Of a stretch of 64,000 bases of DNA, positions 27,789 to 36,900 are shown piece after piece; position 1 is the stretch's first letter; each line of letters begins with the position of its first letter. The notes beneath the pieces are model-generated. The model was not told where the DNA came from. It saw only the letters and a program-made list of their open reading frames with translations, and searched no databases. The stretch lies in assembly GCF_000687935.1 (NCBI RefSeq), contig NZ_JHZZ01000001.1:682001-746000 (forward strand). Direction: 5' to 3'. Position numbers and translations under genes: made by a program. Origin of the DNA: Polaribacter sp. Hel_I_88 (GTDB lineage: Bacteria; Bacteroidota; Bacteroidia; Flavobacteriales; Flavobacteriaceae).

Positions 27789-28325
27789 ATGAGTGAAAAA
27801 GTAAACTTATTAATAGAAAAAAGAAATAGCGAAGTTTTTTTAAGACCACGATTTACCATTGAGTTAAAAGAAAACAAGCAAGAGATTTTAAATCGTTTTG
27901 CTGATGAGCTTAAAAAAGAAACTACAAAATTTAGAGGCAGCTTTGTTGATAATCATCTTTTTATTTCGGTTTCTAAGAAAGAGGAGCATTTTTGGTCACC
28001 TCAATTGCATTTAGAAATCATAGAAGCACCTGATGAAACATCAACTCTAAAAGGATTATTTGGTCCAAAACCACAAGTTTGGACACTTTTTATGTTTATA
28101 CATTTTATTATAGGTTTTTCTTTTTTAGCTTTTTGTATCGTTTTATATACTAGAACGTCCTTAAATGAGTCTATCTTTTTTCCATTTACTATGATGGTTG
28201 TTTTACCTTTTATTTGGGTTATTCTTTATTTTTTAGGAAAAATAGGAAAAGAAACAGGCAAAAATCAAATGAAGAATTTGCACGATTTTATGATAAAAAC
28301 AATCAATTATAAGGCTAATTTTTAG
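27789..28325 (+). CDS. Hypothetical two-helix membrane protein
   Basis: A 178-residue protein not assigned to a named family. The first 95 residues are soluble and mixed alpha/beta (FLRPRFTIELKE, FRGSFVDNHLFISVSKKE, WSPQLHLEI), followed by two hydrophobic helices (about residues 101-121 and 130-149) and a short charged tail. The arrangement resembles small flavobacterial membrane proteins with an SRPBCC-like head, but that is a guess. It starts 53 bases from the end of the der promoter region and is divergent from der. Confidence 0.7.
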   Translation: MSEKVNLLIEKRNSEVFLRPRFTIELKENKQEILNRFADELKKETTKFRGSFVDNHLFISVSKKEEHFWSPQLHLEIIEAPDETSTLKGLFGPKPQVWTLFMFIHFIIGFSFLAFCIVLYTRTSLNESIFFPFTMMVVLPFIWVILYFLGKIGKETGKNQMKNLHDFMIKTINYKANF

Positions 28326-28643
28326 ATATTTATACTTGAAAGCGATCACAAAACAAGGTTTTTTTAGGGTGTTTTTCCCCTTTTTTATGAAATCTCATCA
28401 TTTTATGTCACACAATTAAAACTCCTAATTCAAAACGTAAATAACTGTAATATAGGTTTTTATATTTATTTTTATTTTCAACTTTAGATTTAATTTTATA
28501 AAAATCTTTTTTACAACCTATTTTTCTATTTATTTTTTAGTTATTTTTGAGTACCAAACTAATAGTATTTAAAATATTATTCTATCCCCCAAAAGATTTT
28601 TAAACTCTGAAAAAGAAGTATTTTAAGTATTTAAAAACTACTT
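28326..28643. other. 318-base intergenic region with a candidate promoter
   Basis: Sequence just after 28325 is T-rich with a weak AGGG/CCCT hairpin (about 28367-28383) that could end transcription. A -7-like TATTTTTG lies at 28542-28549 without a clear -33 box. About 60 bases before the next ATG is a C tract (CTATCCCCCAAAAG), similar in placement to C tracts upstream of the giant gene at 30977. Confidence 0.5.
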
Positions 28644-29114
28644 ATGAAACTACATCTACTCCCCATCTTTTTACTTTTCAATGCACATGCTATATTTTCC
28701 CAGGAAAATATAAATACTTCAGGAGGAAATGCCACAGGTTCAGGATCTTCAAGTTACACTATAGGTCAACTATTTGTAACCACTAATGTTGCAGGTAATG
28801 GTTCAATATCACAAGGAATTCAACAAAGCATCGAATTATTTACCTTAACAAATCCGAACACAAAAACTTTTGCATTAGAAGCTAAAACATTTCCAAACCC
28901 CACAAAAGATACTGTTATTTTATCTATTTCAAATACTGAAATTGAAAAACTTGATTATTCAATTTTCGATATTCATGGTAGATTGCTAAAAAAAGGGACA
29001 ACACAAAAACCATTAACCACTATCAATATACAAACCTTTCCAGCAGGTATTTACTTGCTTAAAGTTCATCACCAAAAAAAACAATTGAAAGTATTTAAAA
29101 TTATAAAAAACTAA
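28644..29114 (+). CDS. Small secreted protein with T9SS type A sorting domain
   Basis: A 156-residue protein: signal peptide (cleavage near AIFSQ, residue 19), a short Gly/Ser-rich segment (SGGNATGSGSSSYTIGQL) with the flavobacterial 'GQLFVTT...SISQGIQQ' pattern, then a type A sorting domain from about residue 72 (TFPNPTKDTV, DIHGRLLKKG, PAGIYLLKV, basic end). It is almost only a sorting domain with a tiny cargo. This gene and the next one commonly occur as a pair in this family. Secretion by T9SS and surface attachment are inferred from the domain. Confidence 0.82.
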   Translation: MKLHLLPIFLLFNAHAIFSQENINTSGGNATGSGSSSYTIGQLFVTTNVAGNGSISQGIQQSIELFTLTNPNTKTFALEAKTFPNPTKDTVILSISNTEIEKLDYSIFDIHGRLLKKGTTQKPLTTINIQTFPAGIYLLKVHHQKKQLKVFKIIKN

Positions 29115-29116
29115 CT

Positions 29117-30034
29117 ATGAAAAAAATATTACTAATTTTAGCACTTGCTTTTACTACGATTGGGTTTTCACAAACACCCGAAAAAATGAGTTACCAAGCT
29201 ATTATAAGAGATGCAAATGAAAACTTAATAAGTAATAAAACGATTGGCTTACAAATAAGTATTTTAGAAAATACTGCTTCAGGAAAAACAGTCTATTTAG
29301 AAACGCACACACCAACAACGAATATTAATGGTTTAATTACCTTAGAAATAGGAACTGGATCTGTAGTATCTGGTGTTTTTTCTCAAATAGATTGGAGTTC
29401 TGGAAATTATTTTATAAAATCAGAAACAGATCCTTTAGGTGGAACAGATTATTCAATTTCTGGCACTAGCCAACTCTTAAGCGTTCCTTATGCATTACAT
29501 GCAAAAACGGCAGAAAATTTTTCAGCATACAAAATAGGTGATGCTGCTCATGGAGGAATCGTTTTTTGGGTTGATAAAAGTGGGCAACATGGTTTGGTTC
29601 TTTCTGCTGATGAAGTATCTGATGCTACAAAATGGTTTGCAGGTACATTTGGTTCCACTCAAGCAAAAGGTAATGGAGTTGGTGCTGGTAAAACTAATTC
29701 AAGTATCATAATTTCATCGCATGTTTTTCTTGGTGATGATGGTGACCTTTATGCTGCGAGATTGTGCAATGAACTTGAAGTTGTGGCAAATAATGTAATA
29801 TATGGAGATTGGTATTTGCCTAGTGTTTTTGAATTAAAATTAATGTCTCTAAATGTGGCTACTTTAAATGCTACAGCTACTACTTTAGGTGGAGATAATT
29901 TATCAAATAACTTTTATTGGAGTTCTACAGAAGCATCAAATAGTATGTCTAAAATTGTAAACCCAACTAACGGTCAAGAGTCTAGTGTTTTAAAAGGGAG
30001 CTTGAATAGAGTTAGAGCTATAAGAACATTTTAA
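29117..30034 (+). CDS. Secreted DUF1566-like (Lcl C-terminal) protein
   Basis: A 305-residue secreted protein. After the signal peptide (ending IGFSQ, residue 19) comes the Bacteroidota domain that starts EKMSYQAIIRDANENLI and ends at SVPYALHAKTAE (about residues 22-132). A C-type-lectin-like DUF1566/Lcl domain follows (GGIVFWVDKSGQHGLVL, then DWYLPSVFEL and YWSSTEAS). No sorting domain is present. It begins 2 bases after the upstream sorting-domain gene, so they form an operon. Role: probable surface or matrix binding; ligand unknown. Confidence 0.82.
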   Translation: MKKILLILALAFTTIGFSQTPEKMSYQAIIRDANENLISNKTIGLQISILENTASGKTVYLETHTPTTNINGLITLEIGTGSVVSGVFSQIDWSSGNYFIKSETDPLGGTDYSISGTSQLLSVPYALHAKTAENFSAYKIGDAAHGGIVFWVDKSGQHGLVLSADEVSDATKWFAGTFGSTQAKGNGVGAGKTNSSIIISSHVFLGDDGDLYAARLCNELEVVANNVIYGDWYLPSVFELKLMSLNVATLNATATTLGGDNLSNNFYWSSTEASNSMSKIVNPTNGQESSVLKGSLNRVRAIRTF

Positions 30035-30052
30035 TTTTTAACAATTTACCAG

Positions 30053-30613
30053 ATGGATAAAATTAAAACGATACTTATAGATACTGATGAATCTTTTTTA
30101 AAAAGACTAAACCGCTTACTTACAAATTTTAAAGAAGTAGAAGTTGTTGGCACTTTTGAAAACGCAAACGAAGGATTAGACTTTATATTAAAGAATGAAC
30201 CTGATTTGGCTTTTGTGCAAATTGAAATGCCAAATCTTTCTGGTTTAGAAATTGCCGAAGAAATTAGCAAAAGAGAAACTAACGTAAAAATTATATTAGT
30301 TTCTGAACATTCTCATTATGCAGTTAAAGCTTTAAAAGTATCGGTTTTCGATTATCTTCTAAAACCAATTTCTATTGATGAATTAAAAGCTTCTCTACAA
30401 CGTTTCAACACAAAATATAAAATAAACTTAAACAATAGAGAACTGCAAATTATTAGAGAAATGTCTAACGGATTAAGTAGCCAAAATATTGGCGAAAAAT
30501 TATGCATTAGTAGGCATACAGTAGATACCTATAGACGAAGTATTTTAGAAAAAACAGCATGTCAAAATACTGCGCAATTAATTAAGTTCTCCTTAAAAAG
30601 CGGACTTATTTAA
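30053..30613 (+). CDS. LuxR/NarL-type response regulator with atypical receiver
   Basis: A 186-residue protein with an N-terminal receiver (residues 3-120) and a C-terminal LuxR-type helix-turn-helix (NNRELQIIREMSNGLSSQNI, then SRHTVDTYRRSI). The receiver keeps acidic residues at D10/D12, the hydroxyl position (VSEHS) and the conserved Lys (LLKPIS). At the phospho-acceptor position it has Gln56 (DLAFVQIEMP) where the family has Asp. It is therefore expected to work without phosphorylation or as a constitutive variant. It lies 18 bases after the secreted-protein gene and upstream of the giant surface gene, which it may regulate. Confidence 0.88.
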   Translation: MDKIKTILIDTDESFLKRLNRLLTNFKEVEVVGTFENANEGLDFILKNEPDLAFVQIEMPNLSGLEIAEEISKRETNVKIILVSEHSHYAVKALKVSVFDYLLKPISIDELKASLQRFNTKYKINLNNRELQIIREMSNGLSSQNIGEKLCISRHTVDTYRRSILEKTACQNTAQLIKFSLKSGLI

Positions 30614-30797
30614 AAAATTATTTCGCTGATTTGTAGCATATAATCGATAATTTACTCATTAATGAGGTTGAATAGTATCAATTGTGATGGTAGCTAAAGT
30701 TAAAGTAAATAGTATGTTTGTAGACCAAAATAATTTTTAAATTTTTGTTTTTATAGTTGAAAACCATGCGTTAGATTCTGATAATTATATTAATATC

Positions 30798-30823
30798 AAA
30801 AATATTTTAGCTAAAATATTTTT
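30798..30823. promoter_or_regulatory. 26-bp perfect palindrome
   Basis: The half-site AAAAATATTTTAG is followed immediately by its exact reverse complement, centred on AGCT. It lies 185 bases after the response-regulator stop and 153 bases before the giant gene. It could be an operator for a dimeric regulator or a weak bidirectional terminator; its low G+C argues against a strong terminator. Confidence 0.6.
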
Positions 30824-30916
30824 TATTCAGTAAAAAATATTTTTCACTCCCCTTCAAAAAATTACACCCCTTCAAAAAAATTAAACAAACATTACTTCCC
30901 TAAAATAATGTAATAA

Positions 30917-30930
30917 ACTGCAATTGCAGT
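30917..30930. promoter_or_regulatory. 14-bp perfect palindrome ACTGCAATTGCAGT
   Basis: A perfect inverted repeat 46 bases before the ATG at 30977, in otherwise A/T-dominated DNA. The place and size suit an operator for a dimeric helix-turn-helix protein such as the LuxR-type regulator next door. That pairing is inference. Confidence 0.5.
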
Positions 30931-30976
30931 AATAAATATATTATGATATTTTAAAAATTTTTAAAACACCTAAACT

Positions 30977-33900
30977 ATGAAAAAACAATTATTTTTTATT
31001 GTCGCATTCATCTTTGCATTAAATATTTCTGCTCAAAATTGGGATGAAATTATAAAAAAAACGGCTTCTGATGGTGCTGCAAATGATCAATTTGGTTATT
31101 CTGTATCTATTAGCGGAGACAAAGCTATTGTAGGAGCGCCTGATGACGATGACAATGGTTCTAATTCAGGATCTGCCTATGTTTTTAGTTTTGTAAATAA
31201 TAATTGGGTAGAAGAAGCAAAATTAACAGCATCTGATGGAGCTGCGGATGATTATTTTGGTTGGTCCGTTACAATTAGTGGCAACAGAGCCGTTATTGGA
31301 GCGCGACTGGCGGATGGTTATATAGGAGCTGCTTATGTTTTTAGTTTTGTAAATAATAGTTGGGTAGAAGAAGCAAAATTAACAGCTTCTGATGGTACAA
31401 GTGGTGATTATTTTGGAGCCTCCTCTGCTTTTAGTGGAGATAGAGTCATTGTTGGAGCTTATAATGCTAATACTTTTTTTGGAGCTGCTTATATTTTTAA
31501 TTATGTAAATAATAGTTGGGTTCAAGAAGCAAAATTAACGGCATCAGATGGCGCTTCTAGCGATAATTTTGGTTATTCAGTAGCGATAAGTGGAGACAAA
31601 GCAATTGTAGGTTCTTTGGGTGATGATGATGATGGTACAGATTCAGGATCTGCTTATATTTACAATGTTGCAAGTGGCAGTTGGATAGAGGAGGCTAAAA
31701 TAACGGCTACTGATGCTGCACAAAGTGATTTATTCGGATGGTCTGTTGCTATAAGTGGGGATAAAGCGATTGTAGGTGCAAATCGTAATGATGATGGTGG
31801 TCAAGATTCAGGATCTGCTTATGTATTTAGTTTTGTGAATAACAATTGGACACAAGAAGCAAAACTAATCGCTTCTGATGATGGTCCTGATAAACAATTT
31901 GGAAATTCCGTTGCTATTGAAGGGAACAAAGCCATTATAGGTGCTCATTATGATGATGTGAATGCTACCAATTCAGGGTCTGCGTATATTTTTAGTTTTT
32001 CTAATAATATTTGGCAAGAAGTAACAAAAATAACTCCTTCTGATGGTGCGCAATTCAGTTATTTTGGATTTGATGTTGACATAAGTGGAGATAAAGCTAT
32101 TGTAGGCGCTCGTTTTGATGCTGGCATCGCTCCTTCTTCCGGATCTGTTTATTTCTTTGGTGAATTACCTCCTGACTCAACCCCACCAGTAATTTCTGGA
32201 GTAACTATGGAATCAAACAATATTACAAATACCTTAGCAAAAGTAGGAGACCAAATTACGTTAAGTTTTTCAGCAGATGAATCAATTAACCCACCAACAG
32301 TACAAATAGCAGGTATTACTTCTACAACAGTTACCAATACAAATGGTAATAACTGGACTGCAACTATAACAGTGGCTGGTAACTCCGCAGAAGGAGCAGC
32401 TACATTTTTAATTTCAAATATATCAGATACGGCTACTAACACAGCTTCAAATGTAGATGCAGTATCTTCAGGAAGTGCAGTAATTATAGATAATACAGCA
32501 CCAGCAGGATATAGTGTTAGTATAGATCAATCTCCAATAAATGCAGCAAATAATCAAGCAGTAAGTTTCACTTTTGCAGGAGCAGAAGTTGGGTCCACTT
32601 ACAATTATACTTTAAATAGTAACAATGGAGGTACACCAGTAATAGGAACAGGTACAATTGCTACAGCAACAGATCAGATTTCAGGTATTGACTTGAGTGG
32701 TCTTTCTGACGGAATAATAACCTTGAGTGTTACTTTAACAGATACAACAGGAAATACAGGAGGTGCAGTTACAGATACAGAAAGTATAGATGTAACAGTA
32801 CCAGCAGGATATAGTGTAAGTATTGATCAATCTTCAATATACGCAGCAAATGATGAAGCAGTAAGCTTCACTTTTATAGGAGCGGAAATAGGGTCAACTT
32901 ACAATTATACTTTAAATAGTAATAATGGAGGTACACCAGTAACAGGAACAGGTACAATTGCCACAGCTACAGATCAGATTTCAGGTATTGACTTGAGTGG
33001 TCTTTCTGATGGAATAATAACCTTGAGTATTACTTTAACAGATACAGCAGGAAATACAGGAGGTGCAGTAACAGATACAGAAAGTAAAGATGCAACAGTA
33101 CCAACAGGATATAGTGTAAGTATTGATCAATCTCCAATAAATGTAGGAAATAATGAAGCAGTAAGTTTCACTTTTGCAGGAGCAGAAGTTGGGTTAACCT
33201 ACAATTATACTCTAAACAGTAATAATGGAGGTGCATCAGTAACAGGAACAGGTACAATTGCTGCAGCTACAGATCAGATTTCAGGTATTGACTTGAGTGG
33301 TCTTTCTGACGGAATAATAACCTTGAGTGTTACTTTAACAGATACAGCAGGAAATACAGGAGGTGCAGTTACAGATACAGAAAGTAAAGATGCAACAGCA
33401 CCAGTAATAACCTTGTTACTAGATAATCCACAAACGATAGAGGTGCATAGTCCATACTCGGAATTAAATGCTACTGCATCAGATAATATAGATGGAGATA
33501 TTTCAGGCAACATTTCTATTGACATATCCAATGTAAATATGGCATTTGTTGGTTCTTATACAGTAACCTATAATGTTTCAGATGCAGCAGGCAATCCAGC
33601 AACACAAGTAGAAAGAACAGTAGATGTTGTAGATACAACCAAACCAGTAATTGCATTAGTAGGGGTTAACCCACAAAGGATAGAATATAATGAGGTTTAT
33701 ACAGAATTAGCCGCAACTGCTACAGATAATTACGATGATGATATAGCTTTAACAGCAACAATTTCAATAGATGCAAGTGCAGCAGTTGCAGGATCAAGTG
33801 ATGGTAATACTTTTGGTACATTAGGTACTTATCCAGTATACTATAATGTAACCGATGCAAATAATAATATTGCAGATACAGCAACAAGAGATGTTATTGT

Positions 33901-36900
33901 AGAAGACACTACAAAACCATTACTTACCTTAATAGATGATAATCCTCAAATTATAGAAATCATAGGCGGAAATACAGCTGTTTATGTAGAGTTAGGTGCA
34001 ACAGCAAGTGATGAATATGATGTTGATGTTGATGATACTGATATTGTAATAGATGCTTCAGCAGTGACTAATAATTTAGATACAGTAGGCTGTTATCCAG
34101 TAACATATACAGTAACAGATGCATCAGGTAACACTAGAATAAGAACAAGAATTGTTTTTGTACTAGAGCCAGGAAAACCTTGGGCAAAAAATGATTCACA
34201 TACTGTAAATCAAGATAGTCAAAACAATATGCTTACTATTATAGGAAATGATAGTTATGGAACCGATGGTGCTAATCCAAATCACCCAATATCAATATCA
34301 GGAACTTATACAGATAATGGAGCAAAAATTGATTTGGTTGGTAATCAAGTACAGTATACGCCAAGAGCAGGTTTTACTGGAGTAGATACATTTGGCTATA
34401 CCATTACAGATGATAATGGAGATGGTAGTGGAGATGGATCATCAGCGACAGTAACCGTAACTGTAACAGCAGCTACTGTAAATATATCAGCAGTAGCAGA
34501 CACAGCAAATGCAGTTCAAGGTAGTAATGATGTCGTTGTTATCGACGTTTTAACAAATGATACCTATGGTTCTGCAAATCCGCATGCAACAGAAGCTTTA
34601 ACGTTAAATTCACCAACAGCAACAAGTACAGAGGGAGCAACTTTATCAGTAGTCAATGGAAAAATCGGTTATGTAGCCTCAGCAACATTTGCAGGTCCAA
34701 CAGATACTTTTGATTATACAATTAAAGATGTAAACAATGTAACATCAACAGCTACAGTAACAGTAACAATAGGTGCAGCAGATTCAGTAAATGGAGTTCC
34801 TTCTGCTAAAGCAGATTCATTCTCAGTAGTTCAAAATACCATAATGTCCTTAGCTGTCTTAGCAAACAATGGTTCAGGAATTGATACGTATGGTACAGAT
34901 GGAGCACATCCAACTGGAGCATTAACTTTTATCAATGGTACAACTTCATCAAAGAGTGTGAAGCAAATAGAAAGTGGAAGTACTGTAAACAATATTGTTG
35001 TGAATGGAAATGTTATAGAATATACTCCAGTAACAGGCTTTACAGGATCAGATAGTTTTTATTACATGATTACTGATGGTAGTGGAGATACTTCAATTGC
35101 TCAAGTAATGATTACAGTAACAGAGGTAGCATCACCAACCGCAAATGATGATGCAGCAACTGTAGCTGCTGGAACAACAGCAGTAACAACGATTGATGTA
35201 TTAGCAAATGATAGTTTTGGTTCAGATGGTCCAGGAGCTACTCCATTAGCAATTACGAATGTAAATGGAAGTACATCTACACTAAATATTGTTAATAATA
35301 AAGTAACTTATATTCCAGATGCTGCATTAGTAGATGGAGCCACAGAAACTATTCAATACACCATCACTGATGGAAGTGGAGATATAGCAACAGCAGAAAT
35401 TACAATTACAATAGGAGCTGGAGCTAGTACAAACGATACACCAACAGCTAAAGATGATGCAGTAACAGTAGCACAAGATAGTAGCGACAATGTAATAAGC
35501 ATCTTATTAGATAATGGAAATGGAGCAGATGATTATGGAATAGATTTAGCAAATGCTAATCATCCAATATCATTATCAGCATTTTTCACAGACAATGGAG
35601 GTGAATTAGAGTTAGTTGGCCAAACTGTATTGTATACACCAAGAGCTGGATTTACAGGAGTTGATTCATTTGGTTATATAATAACAGATGGCAATGGAGA
35701 TGGATCTTCAGCGACAGTAAATGTAACTGTAACAGCAGCTACTGTAAATATATCAGCAGTAGCAGACACAGCAAATGCAGTTCAAGGCAGTAATGATGTT
35801 GTGATCATTAATGTGTTAGCAAACGATACATATGGTTCAGCAGGAGCACATCCAACACAAGCTTTAACGTTAAATTCACCAACAGCAACAAGTACAGAGG
35901 GAGCAACTTTATCAGTAGTCAATGGAAAAATCGGTTATGTAGCCTCAGCAACATTTGCAGGTTCAACAGATACTTTTGATTATACAATTAAAGATGTAAA
36001 CAATGTAACATCAACAGCTACAGTAACAGTAACCATAGGGTCAGCAGATTCAGTAAATGGAGTTCCTTCTGCTAAAGCAGATTCATTCTCAGTAGTTCAA
36101 AATACGATGACATCTTTAGCTGTCTTAGCAAACAATGGTTCAGGAATTGATACGTATGGTACAGATGGAGCACATCCAACTGGAGCATTAACTTTTATCA
36201 ATGGAACAACTTCATCAAAGAGTGTGAAGCAAATAGAAAGTGGAAGTACTGTAAACAATATTGTTGTGAATGGAAATGTCATAGAATATACTCCAGTAAC
36301 AGGCTTTACAGGATCAGATAGTTTTTATTACATGATTACTGATGGTAGTGGAGATACTTCAATTGCTCAAGTAATGATCACAGTAACAGAGGTAGCATCA
36401 CCAACCGCAAATGATGATGCAGCAACTGTAGCTGCAGGAACCACAGCAGTAACAACAATTGATGTATTAGCAAATGATAGTTTTGGATCAGATGGTCCAG
36501 GAGCTACTCCATTAGCAATTACGAATGTAAATGGAAGTACATCTACACTAAATATTGTTAATAATAAAGTAACTTATATTCCAGAGGCAACATTAGTAGA
36601 TGGAAACACAGAAACTATTCAATATACCATAACTGATGGAAGTGGAGATATAGAAACAGCAGAAATTACAATTACAATAGGAGCTGGTGCTAGTACAAAC
36701 GATACACCAACAGCTAAAGATGATGCAGTAACAGTAGCACAAGATAGTAGTGACAATGTAATAAGCATCTTATTAGATAATGGAAATGGAGCAGATGATT
36801 ATGGAATAGATTTAGCAAATGCAAATCATCCAATATCATTATCAGCATTTTTCACAGACAATGGAGGTGAATTAGAGTTAGTTGGCCAAACTGTATTGTA

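Larger units (their letters stand above)
30614..30976. other. 363-base regulatory region before the second giant gene
   Basis: Contains a -7 match TATGTTTG (30713-30720), a 26-bp perfect palindrome (30798-30823), two direct copies of CCCCTTCAAAAAA(A)TTA (30849-30864 and 30867-30883, 18-base period) and a 14-bp perfect palindrome (30917-30930). No ORF is apparent. The density of symmetric sites suggests operators or RNA structures for the 30977 gene. Confidence 0.65.
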
